Shown here in pieces: positions 7,348 to 16,301 of a stretch of DNA of 64,000 nucleotides; position 1 is the first letter of the stretch; each line of letters starts with the position of its first letter. Origin of the DNA: Planctomycetota bacterium (GTDB lineage: Bacteria; Planctomycetota; UBA8742; UBA2392); NCBI GenBank assembly GCA_016712285.1, contig JADJRK010000001.1:62001-126000 (forward strand). Direction: 5' to 3'. The notes under the pieces are model-generated. The model saw only the letters and a program-made list of their open reading frames with translations, made no database searches and was not told where the DNA came from. The translations under genes were made by a program, and so were the position numbers.

Positions 7348-9336
7348 ATGTACGCCTTTGCTGCCGCCATCTTTCTGTCCGCGTTTCTGCTGTTTCTCGT
7401 ACAGCCGCTGCTGGGGCGCTTCATTCTGCCCTGGTATGGCGGAAGTGCGGCTGCGTGGACTGTCGCGCTGTTGTTCTTCCAGTGCTCGCTGCTGGCGGGG
7501 TACAGCTATGCGCACCTGGTGATTCGCTACCTGAAACCGAGGCCGCAGGCGATTGTGCATGCCGTGGTTCTGCTGGCGGCGGCAATCACGCTGCCGGTGA
7601 TTCCCGCGGACTCGCTAAAGCCCGCGCCCGGCGACGACCCGGCACTTTCGATTCTGTGGCTGCTGCTGCGCACAGTGGGCCTGCCGTTTGTCGCGCTCTC
7701 GGCCACGGGGCCGCTGTTGCAGGCGTGGCTGGCGCGCATGCAGCCCGGCAAGCCGCCGTGGATCATGTATGCGCTGAGCAACGTCGGGTCGCTGGGTGCG
7801 TTGCTGGCGTACCCGTTTCTGGTTGAGCCCTGGGTCGGGCGTGGCGTGCAGGCCTGGTCCTGGTCGGTCGGGTTCGGATTGTTCGCGCTGCTGTCTGCCG
7901 CGTGCGGGCTGCTGGCGGCCAGGCGCGCCCCCGAGGCGGCGCCGGCTGAGGCATCCACGCCGCCCACGGTTCGCAAACGGCTGGTGTGGATTGCGCTGTC
8001 GGCATGCGGCGTCTGGATGCTGATGTCGGTGACCAACCGTATGTCGCTCGACCTTGCGCCCGTGCCGTTTCTGTGGGTGCTGCCGCTTTCGCTGTACCTG
8101 GTAAGCTTCATCGTCACGTTCTCGGGCGAGAAGCGCTACGCGCGCAGCTGGGCGCTGGTGGTGGTGCCCTGCGCCTTTGGCGCGCTAGCAGTCGCCCCGA
8201 CCGACAACTTTCCGGACAGCACGCCGCTGCGGCTTGCGGTGTTCGCGTTCGGTCTGTTCTGCCTGTGTTGGGTCCTGCATGGCGAGCTGTACCGGGTGCG
8301 GCCCGAGGTTTCGCGCCTTACAGGGTTCTACCTGTCGGTCTCGCTGGGTGGCGCGATTGGCGGCGCGCTGGTGGGCCTTGCCGCGCCGCGCGTGCTGCCG
8401 ATGTACTGGGAGTACGAGCTTGGGCAACTGTTGACGCTGCTGGCAGTGGCGGGGGCCGTGGCGGTTGACGCGTCAAGCCCCTTGCGCGGGTTCAAGCCGC
8501 GCTGGGCCTGGCTGCTGATGGGCGTTGCGGTATTGGCCTGGGCCGACGCAACGCGCTGGGCGATGAAAGACCAGGTCAACGACGCATTGGCGCACACACG
8601 CTCGTTCTTTGGCGTGTCGCGGATCTATGACCAGGACGGCAGGCGCAGCCTGGTGCACGGCACCACCACCCACGGCGTGCAATGGCAGGAACCGGGCTGG
8701 AGCAAGGTGCCGCTGAGCTACTACGGCGAGAACTCGGGCATTGGTCGCGTGATGAAGGAAGAGACGGGGCCGCGGCGCATCGGCGTCATCGGGCTGGGCT
8801 CCGGCACCATGGCGGCGTGGGGGCGCGCCGGCGACACACTGCGATTCTATGAGATCGACCCGGAGATGGAGCACGTGGCGCGCACGTGGTTCACGTTCGT
8901 GGCTGAAAGCGACGCCGAAGTCAGCATTGCCATTGGCGATGGGCGGCTTGTGCTGGAGTCTGAGGAGCCGCAGGGCTACGACGTGATGGTGCTGGATGCG
9001 TTCAGCAGTGACAGCATTCCCGTGCACCTGCTGACAGTCGAGGCGCTGGATGTGTACCTGCGCCACTTGAAGCCCGACGGCGTGCTGGCGTTGCACGTCA
9101 CGAATCGCTTTATCGATCTGCACCCCGTAGTCGCGGCGCTCGTGCGTGAGCGGGGGCTGCATTGGAAGCTCGTGCTGGATGAGGGCGTCGGCGACGACCT
9201 GAATTCCACCGACTGGGCGTTGCTGGCCCGCAGCGCCGAACGGCTGGAACGTTACCAAGGCACGCTGAACCCAGAGACGGCGACGTCGCCACCCTGGACT
9301 GACGACTACAGCAACATCTTCCGCCTGCTGAAGTGA
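7348..9336 (+). CDS. Multi-pass membrane protein fused to a spermidine-synthase-like domain
   Basis: A 662-residue product. The N-terminal half (about 1-395) is a run of hydrophobic helices beginning MYAFAAAIFLSAFLLFLVQP, the typical start of fused MFS/spermidine-synthase proteins. The C-terminal half (about 470-655) carries a Rossmann methyltransferase-type domain with IGVIGLGSGT (nucleotide-binding loop), FYEIDPEM (acidic strand end) and VMVLDAFSSDSIPVHLL, as in polyamine aminopropyltransferases. Catalysis has not been established for such membrane fusions, so calling it a polyamine synthase would overstate it. The start is ATG 7348; a TTG lies two codons upstream. A 125-base gap precedes it. 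Confidence 0.85.
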   Translation: MYAFAAAIFLSAFLLFLVQPLLGRFILPWYGGSAAAWTVALLFFQCSLLAGYSYAHLVIRYLKPRPQAIVHAVVLLAAAITLPVIPADSLKPAPGDDPALSILWLLLRTVGLPFVALSATGPLLQAWLARMQPGKPPWIMYALSNVGSLGALLAYPFLVEPWVGRGVQAWSWSVGFGLFALLSAACGLLAARRAPEAAPAEASTPPTVRKRLVWIALSACGVWMLMSVTNRMSLDLAPVPFLWVLPLSLYLVSFIVTFSGEKRYARSWALVVVPCAFGALAVAPTDNFPDSTPLRLAVFAFGLFCLCWVLHGELYRVRPEVSRLTGFYLSVSLGGAIGGALVGLAAPRVLPMYWEYELGQLLTLLAVAGAVAVDASSPLRGFKPRWAWLLMGVAVLAWADATRWAMKDQVNDALAHTRSFFGVSRIYDQDGRRSLVHGTTTHGVQWQEPGWSKVPLSYYGENSGIGRVMKEETGPRRIGVIGLGSGTMAAWGRAGDTLRFYEIDPEMEHVARTWFTFVAESDAEVSIAIGDGRLVLESEEPQGYDVMVLDAFSSDSIPVHLLTVEALDVYLRHLKPDGVLALHVTNRFIDLHPVVAALVRERGLHWKLVLDEGVGDDLNSTDWALLARSAERLERYQGTLNPETATSPPWTDDYSNIFRLLK

Positions 9337-9396
9337 TTACAACCGGGCACTCCGATTGGAGCAGGCCAGGCGGGCGCGCCGGCGGACAATGGGCGT

Positions 9397-9615
9397 ATGA
9401 AAGGGCCCAGCCCATACCGCCACTGGCAGTACCACCTGCGCGAATCCCGCCGCCGCGAGCATGAACGCATCCGGCAACAGTGGCATCAGCAGCGCTCGCA
9501 GGTCTCGTGGGCAGCACGCGTGCGGCCATTCGCGCGCACCTTTGGTCTCTTGTTCGGCATTTCGGCAACCTACTCGACCCTGCGGATGTGGGCGATGGTC
9601 TACGGAAGCTGTTGA
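9397..9615 (+). CDS. Small membrane protein interrupted by, or followed through, an in-frame TGA
   Basis: A 72-residue reading frame (MKGPSPYRHWQY...) has a very basic Arg/His/Gln-rich N-terminus and one hydrophobic segment at about 48-68 (FGLLFGISATYSTLRMWAMVYG). It ends in ...GSC then TGA at 9613-9615. The same frame stays open for 39 more codons to the TGA at 9733-9735. That stretch encodes a second hydrophobic helix (MAIVFLGTSFVAIGF) and a charged tail VRILVKDDDIL, and looks coding. It may be a two-helix protein of 112 residues with a nonsense mutation, an assembly error or recoding, or two tiny genes, the second starting at ATG 9643. Confidence 0.45.
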   Translation: MKGPSPYRHWQYHLRESRRREHERIRQQWHQQRSQVSWAARVRPFARTFGLLFGISATYSTLRMWAMVYGSC

Positions 9616-9744
9616 CTGGAGTGGAACTGGTCTGGATGGGCCATGCAGATGGCGATCGTGTTCTTGGGTACGAGTTTCGTTGCAATCGGGTTTGACCTTG
9701 TGCGCATTCTGGTCAAGGATGACGACATCCTCTGAGGGCGATTC

Positions 9745-10575
9745 ATGCGCACAGTCCGCGTCTCACGCATCGACCAGCCGCTGCCCGCGATCAGCCAGGG
9801 CACCTGGAACATGGGCAATCACCGGCGCGACCGGGATGTTGAATCGGCTGCACTGCGGCTAGGCATTGAGTTAGGCATGACACTGATCGACACAGCGGAA
9901 ATGTACGCCAGCGGCGGCGCCGAAGAAGTCGTGGCTGCCGCTATTGCCGGCCAGCGCGAGAAGGTGTTTGTTGAAAGCAAAGTCCTGCCAGGCAATGCGT
10001 CGCGCCAGGGTACGATCAAGGCGTGCGAAGCCAGCCTGAAGCGACTGGGCATCGAAACACTGGACCTGTACCTGCTGCACTGGCCCGGCGCGTTTCCCCT
10101 TCAAGACACGATTGCCGCATTCGAACAACTGGTGCAAGCCGGCAAGATCCGGTGTTGGGGCGTAAGCAACTTTGACACGGCGGCCATGGAAGAAGTCGAG
10201 CGTATCGCGCCGGGCCGCTGCGCCTGCAACCAGGTGCTCTACAACCTGGCTTCGCGCGGCGTTGAGTGGGACCTGATTGCGTGGTGCGAACAGCGCGGCG
10301 TGCTGTTGCAGGCGTACTCGCCACTGGCCGAAGGCGCGCTGCCGTGGAAGAAGCTCGAGCCCGTGGCGGAACCGCCGCAGCTGACGGCTGCGCAAGTCGC
10401 GCTGGCATGGTGCACACGCGACAAGGGCGTGCAAGCGATACCGAAGTCAGCCAATCCGCAACGCGTGCGCGAGAACGCGGCGGCTGCAGACGTAACGTTG
10501 ACAAGTCAAGTGCTGGCCGAATTGGACGCTTTGTTCCCGCCGCCCAAGGGCCCAACGCCCCTGGATACCGCATAG
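9745..10575 (+). CDS. Aldo/keto reductase
   Basis: A 276-residue NADPH-dependent carbonyl reductase of the AKR superfamily. The catalytic tetrad is visible: Asp49 (LIDTAEMYASG), Tyr54, Lys79 (VESKVLP) and His112 (YLLHWPG). The cofactor-binding end shows WGVSNF near 152-157 and IPKSANPQRVREN near 232-244. Length is slightly short of the usual 280-320. It starts 9 bases after the second stop of the preceding small open frame. The substrate is unknown; the family also includes 2,5-diketo-gluconate reductases. Confidence 0.92.
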   Translation: MRTVRVSRIDQPLPAISQGTWNMGNHRRDRDVESAALRLGIELGMTLIDTAEMYASGGAEEVVAAAIAGQREKVFVESKVLPGNASRQGTIKACEASLKRLGIETLDLYLLHWPGAFPLQDTIAAFEQLVQAGKIRCWGVSNFDTAAMEEVERIAPGRCACNQVLYNLASRGVEWDLIAWCEQRGVLLQAYSPLAEGALPWKKLEPVAEPPQLTAAQVALAWCTRDKGVQAIPKSANPQRVRENAAAADVTLTSQVLAELDALFPPPKGPTPLDTA

Positions 10576-10587
10576 CTGAGAATCAAT

Positions 10588-11535
10588 TCACGCGGTGACG
10601 GCCTGGTTCGTGAACTTGTGGCCCCGGGCGGGGCCGCGTTTGGGCTGCGTGAGCACTTCCGGGCCTTTTTCGGTCATCAGAATGGTGTGTTCAAACTGCG
10701 CGCTCAGCTTGCCGTCGGCGGTGTACACCGTCCAGCCATCCTTGCGGTCAAGCACCGTGCGCTTGGTGCCCTGGTTGATCATCGGCTCAATCGTGAAGCA
10801 CATGCCCGGCTCAAGGATCTGCTGGCCGTGGTAACGGTCAGGGAAGTGCGGGATGTGCGGCCGCTGGTGGAACTTGCGGCCGATGCCGTGCCCCTGGTAG
10901 TCCTCCACAACGCTGAGTTCCAGCCGCGAAGCATGCCGCTTGATCGCCTGCCCGATCTCGATCACCTTGCTGTAGGGCTTGATAGCGTCAATCGCCAGCC
11001 ACATCGCGTCAAACGTGCACTGGACCAGCCGCAGCGTTTCTTCACTGACCTGCCCGACCAGAAAAGTTTCGCTCTGGTCGCCGTGCCAGCCATCGACAAT
11101 CGTGGTCAGGTCCACGTTCACGATGTCGCCCTCTTTCAACACGTAGCTGCCGGGAATGCCGTGGCAGACCACATGGTTGGGGCTGGTGCAGCAGTGCGCG
11201 GGGTAACTGCCCCGGTAGTTGAGTGTGGCGCAGACGTGGCCGCGCGCGTGCGTCCAATCGGCCACCAGTTCGTCGATGCGCTTGGTGGTGATGCCGGGAA
11301 CAATGAAGTCGCGCAGGTAATCCATCAACTCGGCGTTGGTGGCGCCGGCTTTGCGCATGCCGTTGCGTTCAGGCTCGTTCAAGAGCAGCGGGTCGCGCTT
11401 GGGGGCTGTTTCTGCTTCAGGTGTTGACGCGCCGTGGGCGTCGGCCGACAGGTGACACTTTTTGTACTTCTTGCCGCTGCCGCACCAGCAGACGTCGTTC
11501 GGCCCGAGTTTTTGGCGCGTTTCTTTCACGGTCAT
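10588..11535 (-). CDS. map: Type I methionine aminopeptidase with N-terminal SEC-C zinc motif
   Basis: A 315-residue enzyme removing the initiator methionine from nascent proteins. Residues 16-28 form a SEC-C metal-binding motif (CWCGSGKKYKKCH). After a linker comes the pita-bread fold with the five metal ligands in VNVDLT (Asp), HGDQSETF (Asp), GHGIGRKFH (His), FTIEPMI (Glu) and QFEHTIL (Glu). The CHGIP segment contains the catalytic histidine. The start is ATG 11533-11535, giving MTVKETRQKL directly ahead of the SEC-C motif. It is convergent with the aldo/keto reductase and divergent from the FAD oxidoreductase. Confidence 0.95.
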   Translation of the reverse strand: MTVKETRQKLGPNDVCWCGSGKKYKKCHLSADAHGASTPEAETAPKRDPLLLNEPERNGMRKAGATNAELMDYLRDFIVPGITTKRIDELVADWTHARGHVCATLNYRGSYPAHCCTSPNHVVCHGIPGSYVLKEGDIVNVDLTTIVDGWHGDQSETFLVGQVSEETLRLVQCTFDAMWLAIDAIKPYSKVIEIGQAIKRHASRLELSVVEDYQGHGIGRKFHQRPHIPHFPDRYHGQQILEPGMCFTIEPMINQGTKRTVLDRKDGWTVYTADGKLSAQFEHTILMTEKGPEVLTQPKRGPARGHKFTNQAVTA

Positions 11536-11617
11536 CTCCGGGCACAATGTAGCAGCCGCACCGCATCGTTCCAGAAGGCGGCTGGCGGGCTTGGGCGTTG
11601 TGTTGCACACTCGCGCC

Positions 11618-12724
11618 ATGCGCCGCTACAGCTATTGGGAAAGTGAACTGCCGCCTGAAGTGCCGCCCCCGTCGGAACTGCCGGCGCGAGTGGATGTGCT
11701 GATTGTCGGCGCCGGGTTCATGGGCCGCTGGCTGGCGTGGTTTCTGAGCAAGTTGTCCAACCCGCCGCGTACGCTGGTGATTGAGCGTGATCGGTTCAGC
11801 TACGGCGCAAGCACACGCAACGCGGGCTTTCTGACCTGCGGGCAAGCCAGCGAAATGCTCGCCGATGCAGCCGAAGTCGGCATCGACCGCGTGCTGGAGA
11901 CGTTTCTGCTGCGGCGCAAGGGCATCGCGCTCGTGCGCGGCGAGTTTCCTGGCCTTGAACTCGATGAGTGCGGCAGTACCGACTATGACGAGGTCACGCA
12001 GCAGACGCGTGAACTGGTGACTGCTTTGAACCGAGCCGCCGGCGAGGAAGTCTACAGCGTGCGCACGGCGCAACTGGGCGATGACGTGCGGCCGGTGGTG
12101 TTCAATCGCGCCGACGCGGGCGTGCACCCGGTGCGGCTGCTGCGCGCGCTGCAGGATGGCGTCGCGGCGGAGTACGCATTCGGCGTAAAGTTGCTTCGCA
12201 TCGGCGATGGCACGGCAACGCTGGCCACGGCAAGCACTCAACACGAGCTGCGCTACTCTCGGGCGTTCGTGTGCGTGAACGCCTTCGCCGGCGAGCTTGA
12301 CGCGTCAAGCCCGGTGCAGCCGGGGCGTGGCCAGGTGATCGTGACCAGCCCGGTGCAGACGCAGACAGACCAGACGCTCGGTTACCTGAACCATGGCTAC
12401 GACTACTTCCGATTCGTGGACGGCCGCCTCTTGCTGGGCGGCGGGCGCCACATCTTCAGGGCCGCCGAGTCCACGCGCGAACTCGAGGGCACACCGGCTG
12501 TGCGGGACTACCTGCAACAGCTTGCCCAGAGCATTGTCGGCAACAGTCACTGGCAGATTGACCACCACTGGGCCGGCATCATGGGATTCATTGGCGGCAG
12601 CCATCTGGGCGGAAGCCCGCGGCGCAGTGTGGACGCCAGCACCGAGTACGTGGCAGGCTTTGGCGGCATGGGTGTTGCGCTCGCGCCGGTGTACGCGCAG
12701 CAGATTGCGCAAGAGCTGAAATGA
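11618..12724 (+). CDS. FAD-dependent oxidoreductase (DAO family)
   Basis: A 368-residue flavoprotein. The dinucleotide-binding motif GAGFMG is at 31-36 after a hydrophobic strand (VDVLIV), with the acidic end of strand 2 at LVIERDRF (53-60). SYGASTRNAG at 61-70 is the usual DAO-family pattern at the FAD pyrophosphate. Near the C-terminus, GFGGMGVALAP matches the second FAD-contact motif. Such enzymes oxidise amino acids or amines; no covalent flavin motif or substrate clue is visible. The start is ATG 11618, as the upstream frame overlaps the divergent map promoter region. Confidence 0.88.
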   Translation: MRRYSYWESELPPEVPPPSELPARVDVLIVGAGFMGRWLAWFLSKLSNPPRTLVIERDRFSYGASTRNAGFLTCGQASEMLADAAEVGIDRVLETFLLRRKGIALVRGEFPGLELDECGSTDYDEVTQQTRELVTALNRAAGEEVYSVRTAQLGDDVRPVVFNRADAGVHPVRLLRALQDGVAAEYAFGVKLLRIGDGTATLATASTQHELRYSRAFVCVNAFAGELDASSPVQPGRGQVIVTSPVQTQTDQTLGYLNHGYDYFRFVDGRLLLGGGRHIFRAAESTRELEGTPAVRDYLQQLAQSIVGNSHWQIDHHWAGIMGFIGGSHLGGSPRRSVDASTEYVAGFGGMGVALAPVYAQQIAQELK

Positions 12725-12725
12725 G

Positions 12726-12752
12726 GCAGGGCGGGCAATGTGCCCGCCCTGC
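12726..12752. terminator. Bidirectional hairpin between convergent genes
   Basis: A perfect 12-bp stem GCAGGGCGGGCA/TGCCCGCCCTGC (12726-12737 and 12741-12752) with a 3-base loop sits between the FAD oxidoreductase stop and the convergent lipoprotein stop. It lacks a U-tract; position and symmetry suggest transcript-end formation for both genes. Confidence 0.65.
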
Positions 12753-12769
12753 GCTTGCATGTGCTTGCA

Positions 12770-14779
12770 TCAGTCAATGACCGTCAGGCGCAACTGGTTG
12801 CGGTGCAGCGGGTCCGGTGCGGGCACGGCGCCGGTCATGCCGGGCATCAGGAGCGGGGGTGGTGGGGGAGGCGTGTATCCGCCGCCGCTGCCGCCACCGC
12901 CGGAAGCCGAAGCCTGGCCGCCACCCTGCTGCGGGTTCTGCCACTGCCAGCCCTGCGCCCAGTAGTACTCGTAACTGTTGTAGGTGACTTCCTGCGTGAC
13001 TACTGCAAGGTCGTCACCGACCAGCACGGCGTCATAGCCGAACCAGCCGAGAGTCGTGATGTTCAGGCCCTGCGGCATGCCCGCAGGCGGAGTGCCGCCC
13101 TGCGTTGCGGTCGACTGCGTCACGCGGTGCAACGTGGGAACAGTGCCGACGGTGAAGTCCTGCCAGAACAGGTCGTGCAGCTCGAGGCCCCAGCCTGAAG
13201 GCGACATGTACAGCATGTCTACGCGTTTTTCGGTGCCCTGCATGCGCGCGTGCACGCTGGGCATCATCGCGCCCGGCATGGGCACGTTGGCCACGTTCTG
13301 CCACGTGAACCCGGCGTTGTCGCTGTACAACAGGTGCACGCCGTCAGACTTTTCGTAGGCGTAGAAAATCTCCATGCTGCTGCCGCTGCCCAGCAGGCAC
13401 ACGTGCGGGTCGCACGGCATCACGTTGACTTCCTGGTCAAGCTGTGTGTCTGTGAAGTAGGTGGCGCCAAAGGGCCTCACGGCGCAACGAAAGCGCGTCG
13501 TGCTGACGGCCTGCCACGTCTGCCAGTTGAACTGCACGTCGGTGTAGCCATAGCCCACCACCAGGTCGCCGCCCGTGCTGTATTCCATGTGCATCAGCAG
13601 CGGCGTCACGTCGGTGCCCGGCGCGTGCACGGTCTGCGGCGTGCCCCACGTGTAGCCGGTCGGCGTGTTGTTGGCATCAAAACCGCTTGGCGTGGCTTCG
13701 ACGAGTACCAGTTGGCTGTTCCACGCCCAGCTGCTTGAGTAGGTGTTGCGCCAGTACAGCACGCCGATGCGATAGTCACTGCGCATGGCAATCTGCACCA
13801 GGCGGGTGCCCAGCAAGCCGTTCGACTCAAGGTCGCGTTCAATCGAGAAGTTCGCGCCGCGGTCCAGGCTGATTTCGGCGCGCACGGTGCCGCAGCCTGT
13901 GTAGGCGACGGCCAGCACGTTGCCCAATGCCGCGATTTCCTGGTCGCGCCAGAACCCGCTGTCGGGCGACTGGCTTTCCGCGCTGGCGCCGGTGATTGCG
14001 CCCGTCTGCGCATCCATCTGCAACCATGAGCGGCGGCGGTCGACGTAGTATTGCTGGTTGGAGTCGCCGTCGTAAGTGACAATGCTGTAGCGGTCGCCCG
14101 AGACCGCAATCGCCGGCAACCCGAACTGGTAGGAATCGCTGCTGAACAGGTCGCTGGTGGTCATGCCCGGGCGCGGCCCCTGCGTGTTGCCGCCGACCAG
14201 GTTGATCGCGCTCTGGTTGCCGATGCTGATGCGAATGCCGATCTTGAGCGTGTCGTTGGCGCGTGGCACGCGCACATACAGCACCTGCGTACCCACCACA
14301 TTGCCGCGAACTGTGGCCCGCGCGAAACCGTCACCGTTGACGTCAACGATGTCGCCCTGGTTGCTCAGCCCCGGCGCCTCAATCGTCATGCCCGCGCCGG
14401 CGATGCTCTCGACGCCGTTGCTCAGCGTCACGCCCGAGTCTTCCACGTGCCCCAGCGACACGCGGGTCAACCCGAAGTTGCCACCGCCGCGCGCCACAAT
14501 ATTAAACGAGAAGTCTTGCCCCGCTGGCGTCTCAAGCTCATACACGCGGTCAAAGCCGCTGAAGTTGAAGCGCGAAGTGTTCACTGCGCCCGATAGCGTG
14601 TCCACCGCCGCCGGCTGTAGCTCGGCCAAGCCGGCCGCGAGGGTCACCTCGGTCGTGGCGAACGTGGTTTGTCCCGGCCCGCTGGGGTTCCAGGGCACGA
14701 TGATCGGTTCGAAAAGGTCAGAGCACCCGACGAGGAAGGCAGCCAGCAGGACGGGCACGGCAATCAGGGCCTTGCGCAT
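12770..14779 (-). CDS. Large lipoprotein with Asp-box (BNR-like) repeats
   Basis: A 669-residue product with a lipoprotein signal peptide (MRKALIAVPVLLAAFLVGC, lipobox LVGC, Cys19). The mature part is beta-rich. It contains at least two Asp-box-like motifs, SLDRGANF and SDNAGFTW, the S-x-D-x-G-x-T/F-W pattern of sialidase/BNR beta-propellers. The last 50 residues are Gly/Pro-rich (SASGGGGSGGG then PPPPPP). Catalytic arginines of true sialidases could not be identified, so an enzymatic call is not justified. It is likely anchored on the periplasmic or cell-surface side. Confidence 0.7.
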   Translation of the reverse strand: MRKALIAVPVLLAAFLVGCSDLFEPIIVPWNPSGPGQTTFATTEVTLAAGLAELQPAAVDTLSGAVNTSRFNFSGFDRVYELETPAGQDFSFNIVARGGGNFGLTRVSLGHVEDSGVTLSNGVESIAGAGMTIEAPGLSNQGDIVDVNGDGFARATVRGNVVGTQVLYVRVPRANDTLKIGIRISIGNQSAINLVGGNTQGPRPGMTTSDLFSSDSYQFGLPAIAVSGDRYSIVTYDGDSNQQYYVDRRRSWLQMDAQTGAITGASAESQSPDSGFWRDQEIAALGNVLAVAYTGCGTVRAEISLDRGANFSIERDLESNGLLGTRLVQIAMRSDYRIGVLYWRNTYSSSWAWNSQLVLVEATPSGFDANNTPTGYTWGTPQTVHAPGTDVTPLLMHMEYSTGGDLVVGYGYTDVQFNWQTWQAVSTTRFRCAVRPFGATYFTDTQLDQEVNVMPCDPHVCLLGSGSSMEIFYAYEKSDGVHLLYSDNAGFTWQNVANVPMPGAMMPSVHARMQGTEKRVDMLYMSPSGWGLELHDLFWQDFTVGTVPTLHRVTQSTATQGGTPPAGMPQGLNITTLGWFGYDAVLVGDDLAVVTQEVTYNSYEYYWAQGWQWQNPQQGGGQASASGGGGSGGGYTPPPPPPLLMPGMTGAVPAPDPLHRNQLRLTVID

Positions 14780-14946
14780 ACGGCACCTTGGCAGGGGAGG
14801 TTTAGGTAAAGGGTATCAGCAAGATTGGTGCCGCAGCGGAAAATACGGGAATTCCGGGCTGCAACCGGCAACGATGATTTCGCTTTCGGGCAAAGTATAC
14901 ACACGGGGTGGGTCAATCCTGCCGCAGGACACTACAATCCACTCCC

Positions 14947-16230
14947 ATGACTAAGGCAGAACCATCATTCGTCACGGCATCTGACGCGGTTGCAGGCGTG
15001 AAGTCCGGCCAGCGCGTGTTCATCGGCAGCGGCGCTGGTGAGCCTTCGTCGCTGGTGGCGGCGCTCACGGCACGCGCCGGCGAGTTGCGTGACGTGAACG
15101 TGCTGCACATCTTGACGCTGGGCGAGGCGCCCTATGTTGCGCCGCAGTACGCCGCCAGCTTTCGGCACACTGCATTCTTCATTGGCCGCAACGTGCGCGA
15201 AGCCGTACAGGATGGCCGTGCCGACTTCATGCCGATCTTTCTCAGCGAGATTCCGGCGCTGTTCGAGTCGCGCCTGCCGCTTGACTGGGCGTTCGTGCAG
15301 CTTTCGCCGCCCGACAAGCACGGTTGGTGCACCGTTGGCGTCAGCGCCGACGTGGTAATGGGGGCGCTGCGCCATGCGCGACACATCGTGGCCGAGATCA
15401 ACCCGCGTATGCCGCGCACCTGGGGCAACACCATCGTGCATGTTTCGCGGCTGCACGCGATGGTGCAGGTAGATCATTCGCTGCCACAACTGCTGCCAGA
15501 CTCGATTGACGAAGCCAGCGCGGCCATCGGCCGACATGTCGCCGGGTTGATTGACGACGGCGACTGCCTGCAGTTGGGAATCGGCACCATTCCGAATGCG
15601 GTGCTGAAAGAGTTGCGCAACCACACGCACCTCGGCGTCCACACTGAGATGCTCAGCGACGGCATCGTGGATCTTGTCGAAGCCGGCGTGATCGATTGCT
15701 CGCGCAAGAACTATCACCCTGACAAGGCGATCTGCAGTTTTGCCATGGGCACGCAGCGGCTTTACGATTTTGTGGACGATAACCCGTTCACTGAATTCTA
15801 CGGCAACGAGTTCGTGAACGACCCGTTCAACATTGCGCGCAACGATCGCATGGCGGCGGTCAACAGCGCGATCGCGGTGGACCTGACCGGGCAGGTGAAC
15901 TCGGACAGCCTTGGCACGAAGCCGTACTCGGGCATCGGCGGGCAGGTCGATTTCATTCGCGGTGCCGCGCGAAGCAAAGGCGGCAAGCCAATCATCGCAC
16001 TGCCAAGCACGGCGAAGGGCGGCACTGTCAGCCGCATCGCCCCAACGCTGGGTGAAGGCGCGGGCGTGGTCACAAGCCGCGGCGACGTGCACTTCGTGGT
16101 CACTGAGTACGGCGTCGCGGACCTGTACGCCAAGGGCATACACCATCGGGCGAGGGCGCTGGTTGACATCGCACACCCGAAGTTCAGACCGCAGCTTGAG
16201 CAGCGGGCGCGTGAATTGAAGCTGCTTTAG
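14947..16230 (+). CDS. Acetyl-CoA hydrolase/CoA-transferase family (4-hydroxybutyrate CoA-transferase type)
   Basis: A 427-residue enzyme of the class I CoA-transferase fold. The conserved glutamate that forms the glutamyl-CoA intermediate is Glu234 in LGVHTEMLSDG. Family landmarks are IGSGAGEP at 26-33, LQLGIGTIPNAV ahead of the catalytic loop, GGQVDFIRGA, and VVTEYGVADLYAK near the C-terminus. It should transfer CoA between short-chain acyl-CoAs and acetate or another acid; the exact pair is not readable. A TACAAT -10-like hexamer at 14933-14938 lies only 8 bases before ATG 14947, implying a leaderless or very short-leader transcript if used. Confidence 0.92.
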   Translation: MTKAEPSFVTASDAVAGVKSGQRVFIGSGAGEPSSLVAALTARAGELRDVNVLHILTLGEAPYVAPQYAASFRHTAFFIGRNVREAVQDGRADFMPIFLSEIPALFESRLPLDWAFVQLSPPDKHGWCTVGVSADVVMGALRHARHIVAEINPRMPRTWGNTIVHVSRLHAMVQVDHSLPQLLPDSIDEASAAIGRHVAGLIDDGDCLQLGIGTIPNAVLKELRNHTHLGVHTEMLSDGIVDLVEAGVIDCSRKNYHPDKAICSFAMGTQRLYDFVDDNPFTEFYGNEFVNDPFNIARNDRMAAVNSAIAVDLTGQVNSDSLGTKPYSGIGGQVDFIRGAARSKGGKPIIALPSTAKGGTVSRIAPTLGEGAGVVTSRGDVHFVVTEYGVADLYAKGIHHRARALVDIAHPKFRPQLEQRARELKLL

Positions 16231-16301
16231 CTGTGTCGCCGTTGTTACTAAGATCAAGATTGATGGCTGCACAACGATTGGCAGCCCCGGACTACTGCCC
16301 C

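Noticed and set aside
12770..14779. Active sialidase
   Set aside because: Asp-box motifs occur, but the catalytic Arg triad and Tyr/Glu pair could not be located.
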